Positions 43,784 to 52,953 of a DNA stretch of 64,000 bases are shown here, piece by piece. How positions within the stretch are numbered: position 1 is the first letter of the stretch; each line of letters opens with the position of its first letter. A program made the translations under genes and the position numbers. The DNA is taken from contig CAWAAR010000003.1 of NCBI GenBank assembly GCA_963780135.1, positions 1,116,001-1,180,000 on the forward strand, written 5' to 3'. The notes beneath the pieces are model-generated. The model was not told the origin of the DNA, searched no databases, and was given only the letters and a program-made list of their open reading frames with translations. The DNA comes from Clostridium_AM sp963780135. GTDB lineage: Bacteria > Bacillota > Clostridia > Clostridiales > Clostridiaceae.

Positions 43784-45799
43784 ATGTTAAAAAAGAAATT
43801 TTGTTTATTAGTTTCAATTGCATCAATAAGCTTATCAGTATTTTGTACAACTAAGGCTAATGCAGCATCACCTGAAGTTAAGAGAGTTTGGGGAGCTGAC
43901 AGATATGAAACTTGCAGTAAAATTGTACAAGAAGGATGGAAAAGCCAGAGTCAGTATGCAGTGATAGTTAATGGTGAAAACTTTCCAGATGCTTTAAGTG
44001 CATCGGTATTAGCAAAAAAATATGACGCACCTATATTGTTAACTGAAGATAATAGTTTAGGTGATAAAACTTATAGTGAGTTAAAAAGATTAGGCGTAAA
44101 AAAAGTATTTATTGTAGGTGGTAAATCTGTTGTTACCCCTGGAATAGAAAATTCAATAAATAATATGGGAATAGATACACAAAGACTAAGTGGAGAAGAT
44201 AGAAATGAAACTTCAGCAGCAGTAGCGAATGAGATTGGTACTGAAAATGGGGTTATAATTACTACAGATAATGATTTTACAGACGCATTATCTATTGCTC
44301 CTATGGCAGCCAAATATCAAATGCCAATCATTTTGATGCCTAAAAATGATATGCCTAGCTCTATTGAAAAATTTATGGCTGGTAAAAGTATTCCTAAAAC
44401 TTATATAATTGGAGGAACAGATGTAATATCAGAGGACACGGCACTTAAGTTTCCAAGTGTGGAAAGAATTGAGGGTAAGGACAAGTATGAAAGAAACATA
44501 AATATCATTAATGCTTTTGGGGACAAGGTTGACTTAAGTAATGTATGCATAGCATATTCAGAAGAATTTGCAGATGCATTAAGTGGATCTGCTTTTGCAG
44601 CAATAAATGGTAATCCTATTATACTAATGGGAGATAAGGACAATGTATCTACTAAATATTTTTTAAGTACTAAAGAGAATGAAATTAAAAATGTTACTGT
44701 TTTTGGTGGAGATGCAGGAATTAAAGATTCACAATTACAAAATTTATTTAATAGCAGTGTTTCTGATAGTGATGATTCTAAGAATACGCCTAGTACAAAT
44801 GAGGACATAGAAAATAATGGATCTATTGTAGTAAAGCAAGGTGATTGGATTTACTACAGTACAAAAAATGGAACTTCATCAGTAAATGGTAAATTGTATA
44901 AAGAGAAAAGCGATGGATCTGGAAAAATAAAATTATCCGATGATTTTGCAAAAAAAATTTGGATTAACGGTGAATATATTTATTATATTAATTATTATGG
45001 AGAGAGTCAAAGAAATTCTTTCTATAGAATAAAAATTGATGGTACGGAAAGAAGTGAATTAGCAACTGATGCGCCTTCTTGTGTGAATTTTAAAGGTAAT
45101 TATATTTATTATACTAAATATGATAAGATAGATTCAGACAAGTTTTCAATGTATAAAATGAAGAATAATGGTACAGAAAAACAGGCTATAGGAAATGAAC
45201 ATGGAATGTATTTGACATTAAAGGATGATTATTTATATTATGCTAATTTAAATGATAGCTCTAAAATATATAAAATAAAAATAGATGGATCAGATAAAAA
45301 ACTTTTATGTGAAGATTCTGCAGAAAGATACATGAATGTTGCAGGTAATTGGATTTACTATTGTGATAATGAGAATAATAATTTATATAGAATTAAGCTT
45401 GATGGTTCAGAAAAACAAAAACTTAATAATGCTAATAGTAGGAATATAAACATTGTAGAAAATTATATATATTACAGTGCAATAGATGAAAATGATAATG
45501 GTTTATTATATAAAATGAAACTAGATGGATCTGAAAATAAAATGTTAAGTGATGCAGATTGTTCTACTGCAGTAGAAGTTCATAACGATTATGTTTATTG
45601 TTCTGGATTTAATTCAAAGGGAATCTATAGAATAAAAACAGATGGAAATGGTTATGAAAAAATAAGTGAAAGTAAATCTGTTATTTCATTATATACAACA
45701 GGAAATTGGGTATACTATGTAGATTTTATGTCGGGAGATATGACTAGTATATTACATAGAATGAAATTAGATGGATCTTCAGATGAAAGAGTTGAATGA
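43784..45799 (+). CDS. Secreted cell-wall protein: three CWB2 repeats plus DUF5050 beta-propeller-like domain
   Basis: 671 residues. A signal peptide of about 27 residues (ending TTKANA) is followed by three cell wall binding repeat 2 units (about 33-320: RVWGADRYETCSKIV, RLSGEDRNETSAAVA, RIEGKDKYERNINII), which in clostridia anchor proteins to the anionic polymer PSII-like layer. From residue 345 on, repeated blocks of the type GNYIYYTK..LYKMKxDGSEKxxL (about seven) form a DUF5050 propeller-like fold. An extracellular binding role is likely; the ligand is unknown. GGAGG precedes the ATG. Stand-alone gene. Confidence 0.92.
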   Translation: MLKKKFCLLVSIASISLSVFCTTKANAASPEVKRVWGADRYETCSKIVQEGWKSQSQYAVIVNGENFPDALSASVLAKKYDAPILLTEDNSLGDKTYSELKRLGVKKVFIVGGKSVVTPGIENSINNMGIDTQRLSGEDRNETSAAVANEIGTENGVIITTDNDFTDALSIAPMAAKYQMPIILMPKNDMPSSIEKFMAGKSIPKTYIIGGTDVISEDTALKFPSVERIEGKDKYERNINIINAFGDKVDLSNVCIAYSEEFADALSGSAFAAINGNPIILMGDKDNVSTKYFLSTKENEIKNVTVFGGDAGIKDSQLQNLFNSSVSDSDDSKNTPSTNEDIENNGSIVVKQGDWIYYSTKNGTSSVNGKLYKEKSDGSGKIKLSDDFAKKIWINGEYIYYINYYGESQRNSFYRIKIDGTERSELATDAPSCVNFKGNYIYYTKYDKIDSDKFSMYKMKNNGTEKQAIGNEHGMYLTLKDDYLYYANLNDSSKIYKIKIDGSDKKLLCEDSAERYMNVAGNWIYYCDNENNNLYRIKLDGSEKQKLNNANSRNINIVENYIYYSAIDENDNGLLYKMKLDGSENKMLSDADCSTAVEVHNDYVYCSGFNSKGIYRIKTDGNGYEKISESKSVISLYTTGNWVYYVDFMSGDMTSILHRMKLDGSSDERVE

Positions 45800-45884
45800 A
45801 AATTTGATTCTATTTAGGGTTAGTAATGAAGTTTAAATAAAATTTGTTTGTAATTTAAAAGTTCATATTGAGTTTGTTAAAAAG

Positions 45885-45911
45885 TGCAACCTTCTTGGTT
45901 GCATTTTTTTA
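45885..45911 (+). terminator. Terminator after the CWB2 protein gene
   Basis: TGCAACC (45885-45891) pairs with GGTTGCA (45897-45903) with loop TTCTT, followed by a T7 run. Confidence 0.9.
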
Positions 45912-45925
45912 ATTATACAGAGGTA

Positions 45926-45994
45926 TTGACAATAATTTAAATACGCACTAATATGTAATTAAGTAAACTAATAGTTTACTTAATTACATATTAG
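45926..45994 (+). promoter_or_regulatory. Sigma-A promoter overlapped by a perfect 21 bp-arm palindrome (TetR operator)
   Basis: TTGACA (45926-45931), 17 bp spacer, TAATAT (45949-45954). Positions 45948-45968 and 45974-45994 are perfect inverted repeats of 21 bp around TAATA. The left arm covers the -10 box, so a repressor bound here would block the promoter. The TetR gene starts 16 bp downstream, which points to autorepression of the whole operon. Confidence 0.85.
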
Positions 45995-46010
45995 TATAGG
46001 AGAAAATAAT

Positions 46011-46652
46011 ATGGGAACAAAGGAACGAAAAGAAAAAGAAATGTTAGTAAGAAAGAATGACATTGTAGATGCAGCAGAAAAGGTTTTTTTTGAGAAAAGT
46101 ATGCAGGGAGCAACTATGGACGAAGTTGCTAAGAAAGCTGAATTTAGTAAAAGAACAATATATGTTTACTTTCAAAGTAAAGAACAAATTTATTACGAAA
46201 TTATGTTGAGAGCATTTAAAGCTTTAAATAGCATGATGAATATGGATTTAGAAAAGTATAAATCAGCTGACAGTATAGAAAAAATTAAGATAGTAGCAAA
46301 TACTTTTATCCAATTTAGCATAAGGTATCCTAATTATTTTAGAGTAATAGTAGATTATGAGAATCAAGAATCAGATTTTAATACTCAAGATAGTGTAATT
46401 ATTGAATGTTATAAAGAGGGTGAAAAATCATTAGATAATTTGAAAGAAATACTGAAACAAGGGATTCAAGAAGGAAGGATATTGGAAAATATAAATGTAG
46501 ATCATACGGTAATTATTCTCTGGGCAAGTATTGCAGGTGTTTTCAATAATATTGTTAAGAAAGAAGATTATTTAAAATATTATCATGACTTAAAAGCACC
46601 TCAATTAATAGAAGAGACCTTCGAATTTATGATAAGATCGATAAAAAAATAA
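46011..46652 (+). CDS. TetR family transcriptional regulator
   Basis: 213 residues. The N-terminal HTH spans about 17-62 (DAAEKVFFEKSMQGATMDEV, AKKAEFSKRTIYVYFQSKEQ), with an all-helical ligand domain behind it. It probably represses its own operon through the long palindrome over its promoter. Co-transcribed genes code a membrane-anchored DUF2271-like protein (11 bp downstream) and a flavodoxin-fold reductase, hinting at a redox or FMN-related signal. AGGAG lies eight bases before the ATG. Confidence 0.93.
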   Translation: MGTKERKEKEMLVRKNDIVDAAEKVFFEKSMQGATMDEVAKKAEFSKRTIYVYFQSKEQIYYEIMLRAFKALNSMMNMDLEKYKSADSIEKIKIVANTFIQFSIRYPNYFRVIVDYENQESDFNTQDSVIIECYKEGEKSLDNLKEILKQGIQEGRILENINVDHTVIILWASIAGVFNNIVKKEDYLKYYHDLKAPQLIEETFEFMIRSIKK

Positions 46653-46663
46653 AGGTAGGGAAA

Positions 46664-47407
46664 TTGATTATGAAAAAACAAAGAATATTTTTGTTCCTTG
46701 CGATTATTATAGTTATATTTGCAGTTTACAAGATTGTAGATACAATAAAACTTAATAAGACCAGTAATATTATAATGACCAGTAAAAGTGAAGGAAAAAG
46801 TTTAACCATCTCAATTGCAAAAGGAGAACAATATCTTCATAAGTTTCAGGTTAATTCTTTTATTAATATAAAAACCCCTCCACAATTTGCTGTTTGGATT
46901 GAGAACTTAAATGGAAATTATGTTGAGACATTATATGCAACTTCAAAAATTGTTAATGAAAGTTGGGGTAAGGCAACAGATGGTGGAAGCAAGAGAAGGG
47001 AGGCTTTACCATATTGGACTCATAAGCGAAGTAATAATAAAATAAGTACAGATGCTGTATCATCAGCTACACCTAAGGGGAGTTCAATCATAGAAACTAA
47101 AATTAATGAAAAACAAGGTAAATATATAATTTGTGCTGAAGTTAATATGTCAACAGATTTTAATGAATATTATCCCAAAAATGCAGTAATTGGAGGACAG
47201 AACTACTCAGGAGGAGCACTAGGAAGTGGACAACCTGCACTAGTTTATAGTGCAAATATTGATTTGAATTCAAAAAATAGAGTCTATGAGTTAAAACTTA
47301 ATGGACACAGTAGTCCAGATGGAAATGATGGAAAATTGTATGAGGATTTATCTAAATTAACTACGGCAAAAAGTATAATCAAAAATATAACTGTCAACGT
47401 GGAGTAG
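46664..47407 (+). CDS. Membrane-anchored extracytoplasmic protein, DUF2271-like
   Basis: 247 residues; the ATG at 46664 or the one two codons later is the start. One N-terminal membrane segment (RIFLFLAIIIVIFAVYKIV) is followed by an external domain. PQFAVWIENLNGNYVETLYAT and DAVSSATPKGSS resemble the DUF2271 family of exported proteins, which often travel with flavin-handling redox genes. No catalytic residue can be named. It lies between the TetR regulator and a flavodoxin-fold reductase in one operon, so a role in extracytoplasmic redox chemistry is a guess. Confidence 0.7.
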   Translation: MIMKKQRIFLFLAIIIVIFAVYKIVDTIKLNKTSNIIMTSKSEGKSLTISIAKGEQYLHKFQVNSFINIKTPPQFAVWIENLNGNYVETLYATSKIVNESWGKATDGGSKRREALPYWTHKRSNNKISTDAVSSATPKGSSIIETKINEKQGKYIICAEVNMSTDFNEYYPKNAVIGGQNYSGGALGSGQPALVYSANIDLNSKNRVYELKLNGHSSPDGNDGKLYEDLSKLTTAKSIIKNITVNVE

Positions 47408-47452
47408 TATAGATAGATCATTTAAAATTATTTGAGTTTTAAAATTTAGGAG

Positions 47453-48037
47453 ATGATTATAATAAATAAAATACTTGTATTAAATGGGAGTCCTCGTAAG
47501 GATGGTACAGTTTATACTTTATTAAAAGAAATAATTAAGGGATCAAAAGAAAATAATGAAATAGAATGGATTGATATATATGACCTGCAAATGCGACCTT
47601 GTGTAGCATGTATGAAATGTAGAACTAAAGAAAAATGTGTGATGCCTAAAGATGATGCACATATTGTTGGAGAAAAAATAAAAAAAGCAGATATATTAAT
47701 TGTTGGTACGCCAACTTATTGGGGGAATATGAGCTCACAACTAAAAGTTCTATTTGAACGCAATGTTCCAGTTTTTATGGGAGAAAGATCTAATGGAATG
47801 CCTTTAGCAAGACAGAAAGGTAAAAGAGCAATAATGGTTGTTTCTTGCAGTACACCTTGGCCATTTAATTTTATTGCAGCAGAAAGTAGAGGTGCAGTTA
47901 AAGCTGTACAAGAAGTGCTGCATTATGGAGGATATAAAATAATAGGTAAAATAGTAAAGCCTGGAACTAAAATAAATACTAATATTTCTGAAAAGTTTTT
48001 AAATAAAGCAAGAAAAATAGGAACAAAAATAGAATAA
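47453..48037 (+). CDS. Flavodoxin-fold NAD(P)H-dependent FMN reductase, iron-sulfur flavoprotein-like
   Basis: 194 residues. KILVLNGSPRKDGTVYTLL binds the FMN phosphate, GTPTYWGNMSSQLKVLFER contacts the isoalloxazine ring, and CVACMKCRTKEKC (near residue 49) has spaced cysteines as in iron-sulfur flavoproteins of anaerobes. A cluster is possible but not certain. AGGAG directly abuts the first ATG, so the true start may be a nearby in-frame ATT or ATA with better spacing. Third gene of the TetR-controlled operon. Confidence 0.85.
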   Translation: MIIINKILVLNGSPRKDGTVYTLLKEIIKGSKENNEIEWIDIYDLQMRPCVACMKCRTKEKCVMPKDDAHIVGEKIKKADILIVGTPTYWGNMSSQLKVLFERNVPVFMGERSNGMPLARQKGKRAIMVVSCSTPWPFNFIAAESRGAVKAVQEVLHYGGYKIIGKIVKPGTKINTNISEKFLNKARKIGTKIE

Positions 48038-48093
48038 AGATAATAAAGAGAATACATTTAAAAATTAAAATTAATTTACATGGGAGATAAAAA

Positions 48094-49065
48094 ATGAAAG
48101 AAATATGTTTTAGTAGTATAGAAGGAATAAAAATAGGAAATTTTCAGGACTTCAATGGGCCTACAGGATGCACTGTAGTAATATGTGACCAGGGAGCATC
48201 TGCTGGAGTAGACGTAAGAGGCGGAGCACCGGGAACTAGAGAGACTGATTTACTTGATCCTGTAAACTTAGTAGATAAAATTCATGCAGTAACTTTAGCT
48301 GGGGGAAGTGCATTTGGATTAGATGCATCCGGTGGAGTAATGGAATATCTAGAAGAAAAAAATATTGGCTTTGATGTGAGTGTTACAAAAGTACCTATAG
48401 TATGTTCTGCAGTATTATTTGATTTAGCTATTGGAAATCATAATATAAGACCAGATAAGATTATGGGATATAAAGCTTGTGAAAATGCAGAGCTAAATGA
48501 ATGTAAAGAAGGAAATGTAGGAGCAGGTACAGGAGCTACAGTAGGTAAAGTATTAGGAAGCAAATATTCAATGAAGGGTGGATTAGGTTGTTATGCTATT
48601 CAGGTAGGCGAACTTCAAGTAGGTGCTTGCATTGCGGTAAATTGCTTTGGAGATATAATAGATCCTTTAACAGGACAAATTATAGCAGGAGCTTTAAAAG
48701 AAGATAAAAAAACCTTTGCTGATACAGAAGCAACAATGATAGCACGTTACTCAGAAAAGAAAAATCTATTTAGCGGAAATACTACTATAGGAGTAGTAGT
48801 TACTAATGGAAAGTTTACAAAGTCAGAAATGAATAAGATAGCTTCTATGTCCCACAATGGCTATGCAAGAACTATGAGACCAGCTCATTCTATGGTTGAT
48901 GGAGATACTATATTTACAATGGCAACAGGAAAGATAGAAGCAGATATAAATGTAGTAGGTCTTTTAGCTGCTAGAGTTGTAGAACAGGCAGTGTTAAGAG
49001 CTGTAAAAAGTGCTGAATCTATTTTAGGATACACAGCGTATAAAGACTTGATTAAAATTAAATAA
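48094..49065 (+). CDS. P1 family (S58) aminopeptidase, DmpA-like
   Basis: 323 residues. Members self-cleave before a Thr or Ser that becomes the N-terminal nucleophile; GNTTIGVVVTN near residue 228 is the expected cleavage region. VDVRGGAPGTRETDLL and the glycine-rich NVGAGTGATVG are further family signatures. Likely an L-aminopeptidase/D-esterase acting on short or beta-peptides in the cytoplasm. GGGAGAT precedes the ATG. It is followed by the second palindromic element. Confidence 0.92.
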   Translation: MKEICFSSIEGIKIGNFQDFNGPTGCTVVICDQGASAGVDVRGGAPGTRETDLLDPVNLVDKIHAVTLAGGSAFGLDASGGVMEYLEEKNIGFDVSVTKVPIVCSAVLFDLAIGNHNIRPDKIMGYKACENAELNECKEGNVGAGTGATVGKVLGSKYSMKGGLGCYAIQVGELQVGACIAVNCFGDIIDPLTGQIIAGALKEDKKTFADTEATMIARYSEKKNLFSGNTTIGVVVTNGKFTKSEMNKIASMSHNGYARTMRPAHSMVDGDTIFTMATGKIEADINVVGLLAARVVEQAVLRAVKSAESILGYTAYKDLIKIK

Positions 49066-49080
49066 TTGCGTAAGATAAAA

Positions 49081-49324
49081 AAATTGCGACGCAACTTTAT
49101 TTAGTGGAGAGTGGAGAATTGAGAGTTGAGAGTGAAGGTTGATTTTTAGCTATCGCAAAAAATCTTTGAATTTATATAAGTCAGCAATGTTTCGCTTTAG
49201 CGAAACGAGCTATGAAAAATTTAATCAAAGATTTTTTGTAGTGTAACGGAAAAAAATCCACATTAACTCTCCACTCTCAATTATCAACTCTCAACTAGCA
49301 AAGCGAAGCGTCGCATCTTGCTTA
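49081..49324 (-). repeat. ~235 bp palindromic element, copy 2 (inverted relative to copy 1)
   Basis: The reverse complement of 36903-37134 with few differences: it starts AATTGCGACGCAAC, contains TTTCGCTTTAGCGAAA and ends GCGTCGCATCTTGCTTA. The two copies face each other across about 12 kb. Confidence 0.85.
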
Positions 49325-49466
49325 TTTTATGATTTGATATTTTTTTAGAGGATTAATTTTAAATTTAGTAAATTTTATAATGCATTTTGTGTACAATATT
49401 AATGAAAGTTAGATATAATAGAAGGTAGATACTTTAGAAAAAAATATTAAGTTAGGGGAGATAAAA

Positions 49467-50633
49467 ATGACAGAAGAAAATAAGAATACAAACTCCATGA
49501 ATGAGTTTATGAATGACATAGAAGATTCTATGAAATTAGTTAGAAAAGGAGAAATTGTAAAAGGAAGGGTTATATCTGTAACAGATAATGAGGCTATAAT
49601 AAATATAGGGTATATGTCAGATGGAATACTACCTAAAAATGAAGTAAGCGAAAAAGAAGAAATAAGCCTTAAGGATATTTTAAAAGAAAATGAAGAAATA
49701 TATGTTAAAGTACTAGATATGAATAATGGAGAAGGAAATGTACTTTTATCTAAAAAACTTGCAGATAAAATAAAAGCTTTGGATGAATTAGAAGAAGCTT
49801 TTGAAAAAGAATTAGATGTTGAAGCAACAGTAAGAGAAGTTGTAAAAGGCGGTGTTGTATCTTACATAAAAGGTGTAAGAGCATTTATACCAGCATCTCA
49901 ATTATCTTTATCTTATGTTGAGGATTTAAAACAATTCATAGGAAAAACTTTAATTGTAAAAGTAATAGAGTTTGACAAGGAAAATGATAAAATTGTGCTT
50001 TCTAGAAAGGTAATAGAGAAAGCTGAAGCTGATGTTAAAAAAGAACAAATTTTAAATAGTATTAAAGCAGGAGAAAAAAGAAGTGGTGTAGTAAGCAGAC
50101 TTGCTAAATTTGGAGCATTTGTTGACTTAGGTGGAGTAGATGGACTTATTCATATTTCACAATTATCTTGGAAGAGAGTTAACAATCCTGCAGATATAGT
50201 TTCTGTAGGAGATAAAGTTGAAGTTTATGTGCTATCTGTAGATAAAGAAAATAACAGAATATCTTTAGCATTAAAAGATGTAAACGAAGATCCATGGGGA
50301 AACGTCACTGGAAAGTGTAAAATTGGAGATGTAGTAGAAGGTGTAGTTGTAAAATGCATGGACTTTGGAGCTTTTGTGGAAATTCAACCTGGCGTAGAGG
50401 GACTTGTACACATTTCAGAAATATCAGAAGAAAGGATAACTAAAGTTTCGGATGTATTAAATATAGGCGATAAAATAAAAGTAAAAATATTAGACATAGA
50501 TAATAAAGAAAATAGAATTAGTTTAAGCATTAAAGAAGCAACTGAAAGGCCAAAAGAGGATCTAGATAAATTTAATGATAGTGAAAGTGCAGGAACTAGT
50601 TTAGCAGATTTATTAAAAGATTTTAAATTTTAG
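49467..50633 (+). CDS. rpsA: Ribosomal protein S1-like protein with four S1 domains
   Basis: 388 residues, typical of the short S1 homologue of low-GC Gram-positives. Four S1 OB-fold repeats: KGRVISVTDNEAIINIGYMSDG, EATVREVVKGGVVSYIKGV region, RSGVVSRLAKFGAFVDLGGVDG region, and VEGVVVKCMDFGAFVEIQPG (20 residues shown at most). HIS-Q/E motifs close repeats three and four. It binds RNA; whether it is a ribosomal component or a general RNA chaperone in this group is debated. GGGGAG precedes the ATG. A TATAAT -10 box lies at 49414. Confidence 0.9.
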   Translation: MTEENKNTNSMNEFMNDIEDSMKLVRKGEIVKGRVISVTDNEAIINIGYMSDGILPKNEVSEKEEISLKDILKENEEIYVKVLDMNNGEGNVLLSKKLADKIKALDELEEAFEKELDVEATVREVVKGGVVSYIKGVRAFIPASQLSLSYVEDLKQFIGKTLIVKVIEFDKENDKIVLSRKVIEKAEADVKKEQILNSIKAGEKRSGVVSRLAKFGAFVDLGGVDGLIHISQLSWKRVNNPADIVSVGDKVEVYVLSVDKENNRISLALKDVNEDPWGNVTGKCKIGDVVEGVVVKCMDFGAFVEIQPGVEGLVHISEISEERITKVSDVLNIGDKIKVKILDIDNKENRISLSIKEATERPKEDLDKFNDSESAGTSLADLLKDFKF

Positions 50634-50644
50634 TTAAGTATAAA

Positions 50645-50743
50645 GTTATTCTTAGGTTTAGGTGGAGTTTGCTTACGAGAAATACTCTTTCTGGAGCAAA
50701 GACTGTTAAATGCCATTTAGGCATTTAACCCACTTGAGCCTTA
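50645..50743 (+). repeat. Dispersed structured element, copy with internal hairpin
   Basis: TTATTCTTAGGTTTAGGTGG opens it, the loop TTTGCTTACGAGAAATACTC matches the other copies, an extra hairpin TGTTAAATGCC/GGCATTTAAC is inserted (around 50703-50730), and CCCACTTGAGCCTTA closes the main stem. It sits 8 bp after the S1 gene stop and could act as its terminator. The rest of 50744-51012 is AT-rich, with only the ribosome binding site AGAGGTGG seen. Confidence 0.65.
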
Positions 50744-51012
50744 TTTTTAATTTTGAAATATATAAATATATTTTATATATTGTGTTTTTGCGAAAAAAAT
50801 CAAATTTACTATTTATTGATTTATTTACATAATATGACTTTTAAAAAGTACGTAAATATTATATTATTATAATTAAGTTCCTTAAATGTATATTAAATTG
50901 TATTTAGCAATATGATTTTATTATAAGTTCACAAAATGCATAATAATAATAATTATTATTATGATATACTAGAAGTATTTTTATTATTTAATTGATATAG
51001 AGGTGGTATTCT

Positions 51013-52509
51013 TTGGACTATGGATTAAAAAGAAGTGAACTTCAGTTAGAGAAATTGCTTGATAGTACAAAATATTTTACTAAATTTGAAGCAAATATGA
51101 AAAATTGCACTTTAGATCTTTTAGAAGGAGTATTAAGAGGCATTCCTGATATTATAAAAGTATTTGATTCAAACAATACAATTTTATTTTTTAATGAAGC
51201 TGGATACAATTTTTACAAGAAAACTCGAGATGAGATTAGGGGCAAAAAATGTTGTGAAATTTTAAATAGTAAGTACAGCTGCGAAAACTGTGATGTAGAA
51301 AAGGTGTTTAAAACTAAACAAATAATAAGGATAGAAAAGTATATTCCAGAGTTTAATAAGTTTATGGATTGTACTTATAATCCAGTGTTAGATAATTCAG
51401 GTGAAATAATATTTGTTGTCGAACAATTAAAAGATGTTACGGAAAAGAAAATATTAGCAAATACTATTAAAGAAAGTGAAGAAAGGTATCGAAAAATTGT
51501 TAATCTTTCACCAGAAGCAATAGTTATTGTAGTGGATGGTAGAATTGTTTTAGCAAATCATCAAGCTTGCAACTTAGTAGGTATAGAGTATAGTAAGGTT
51601 ATTGGAGAAAGTATATACAAATACGTGGAAAATGAATCTGCAAAAACTATTCGAAAAAGAATAAAGCAAATACTAGAAGAGAAAAAAGAAAAGTCTACAT
51701 TTGATAATAAAATTGTTCGGTATGATAATAGTATAGTTGAAGTGGAGATATCTTCAAGCTATTTAACATATAAAGGTAGACCAGCAATTCAAGCAGTAAT
51801 TAGAGATATTACAGAAACGAAGAGAGCATTAAACCAAGCTGCTAAATTTCAAAAAAGGTATATTGAAAATGTATCACCTATTCCAGAAAAATTGAAAATG
51901 GAAAGCTTGTATATGCCAGCTAGAACTGTAAGTGGAGATTTTTTTAGAATATATAAGGTTAATGAAGATTTAGCAATTGGAATAGTTGGAGATGTTAGTG
52001 GTAAAGGAATTACAGCAGCTCTCAGTGTATCAGCATTTTTTGTTTTATTTCGAGAAGCAGTTTTAGTTAGTTATGATCCAATTGAGATAGTTGAAATTTT
52101 AAATAAAAAAATTGTTAATTATTTAGACAAATATATTGCAGCGTGCTGTTTTAGTTTAGATTTCAAAAAAAATGAAGCCAAAATAGCAGGTGCAGGAATA
52201 AATCAATTTATGTTTCAAAAAAGTAATTGTAACTCACAGGAATTTATTATTAAAGGGCCTTTTTTAGGTATGTTTGAAGAAGGTATGTTTGAGGAGCAAG
52301 TAATTTCTTTTGAAAAAGGTGATAGATTCTATTTTCCAACTGATGGGTTAGAATTCATATTCAATGATGTCGAAATTAAAGAAAACTATCTTAAATCACA
52401 TACAATAACTGAATTTATACCATATTTGAAAAATATTTTAAATAATATAATTACGGATATTGGAGGATTAAAGGATGATAGCACATTAGTTGCATTAGAA
52501 ATTAAATGA
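51013..52509 (+). CDS. PAS-PAS-PP2C phosphatase, RsbU/SpoIIE-like
   Basis: 498 residues from a TTG start eight bases after AGAGGTGG. Two PAS domains (about 30-145 and 155-275; both end in the DVTEKK or DITETKRA linker typical of PAC) precede a PP2C-type SpoIIE domain with SGDFFRIYKVNEDLAIGIV, GDVSGKGITAAL and DDSTLVALE, which hold the metal-binding aspartates. It should dephosphorylate the STAS protein encoded at the operon end in response to a PAS signal. It is 16 bp ahead of the RsbW-like kinase gene. Confidence 0.93.
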   Translation: MDYGLKRSELQLEKLLDSTKYFTKFEANMKNCTLDLLEGVLRGIPDIIKVFDSNNTILFFNEAGYNFYKKTRDEIRGKKCCEILNSKYSCENCDVEKVFKTKQIIRIEKYIPEFNKFMDCTYNPVLDNSGEIIFVVEQLKDVTEKKILANTIKESEERYRKIVNLSPEAIVIVVDGRIVLANHQACNLVGIEYSKVIGESIYKYVENESAKTIRKRIKQILEEKKEKSTFDNKIVRYDNSIVEVEISSSYLTYKGRPAIQAVIRDITETKRALNQAAKFQKRYIENVSPIPEKLKMESLYMPARTVSGDFFRIYKVNEDLAIGIVGDVSGKGITAALSVSAFFVLFREAVLVSYDPIEIVEILNKKIVNYLDKYIAACCFSLDFKKNEAKIAGAGINQFMFQKSNCNSQEFIIKGPFLGMFEEGMFEEQVISFEKGDRFYFPTDGLEFIFNDVEIKENYLKSHTITEFIPYLKNILNNIITDIGGLKDDSTLVALEIK

Positions 52510-52525
52510 TTTGGGAGGAGTGCAA

Positions 52526-52909
52526 ATGAAGAGTAATGAGTTTACTTTATACGGTTTATCAGAATATAAACAGATCATCGATAAAATTATTTCAGATTTA
52601 AATGCTTCAGAGTATAATTTTGATATTAAATTAATATTAACAGAAGCTTTGACAAATGCTTTTAAGCATGGCAATAATAAGAATGTAGATAAGCCTATTT
52701 ACTTGAGATATTTATATAATAACTCAAGCGTAAAATTTGAAATTGAGGATTGTGGAAGTGGATTTAAAAATGTAATAATTAATGAACCATTGGAGGAAGA
52801 AAATATTTTAGAAGATCAAGGAAGAGGATTATTTCTTATTAAGAATCTTTCAGATCACATTGAATTAAAACAAAATACTTTAATTATACAAAAATCATTA
52901 GCTGGATAA
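52526..52909 (+). CDS. RsbW/SpoIIAB-like serine kinase
   Basis: 127 residues, GHKL ATPase fold. ILTEALTNAFKHGNN is the N-box, EIEDCGSGF the G1 box, and DQGRGLFLIKNLSD the G2 box. Such proteins phosphorylate STAS antagonists and hold a partner (classically a sigma factor). No sigma factor gene lies in this operon, so the controlled partner is unknown. The ATG at 52526 has GGGAGGAG upstream. Confidence 0.92.
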   Translation: MKSNEFTLYGLSEYKQIIDKIISDLNASEYNFDIKLILTEALTNAFKHGNNKNVDKPIYLRYLYNNSSVKFEIEDCGSGFKNVIINEPLEEENILEDQGRGLFLIKNLSDHIELKQNTLIIQKSLAG

Positions 52910-52953
52910 ATAATCATAATATATAAACATGTGAATACTTGGAGGTATTATTA

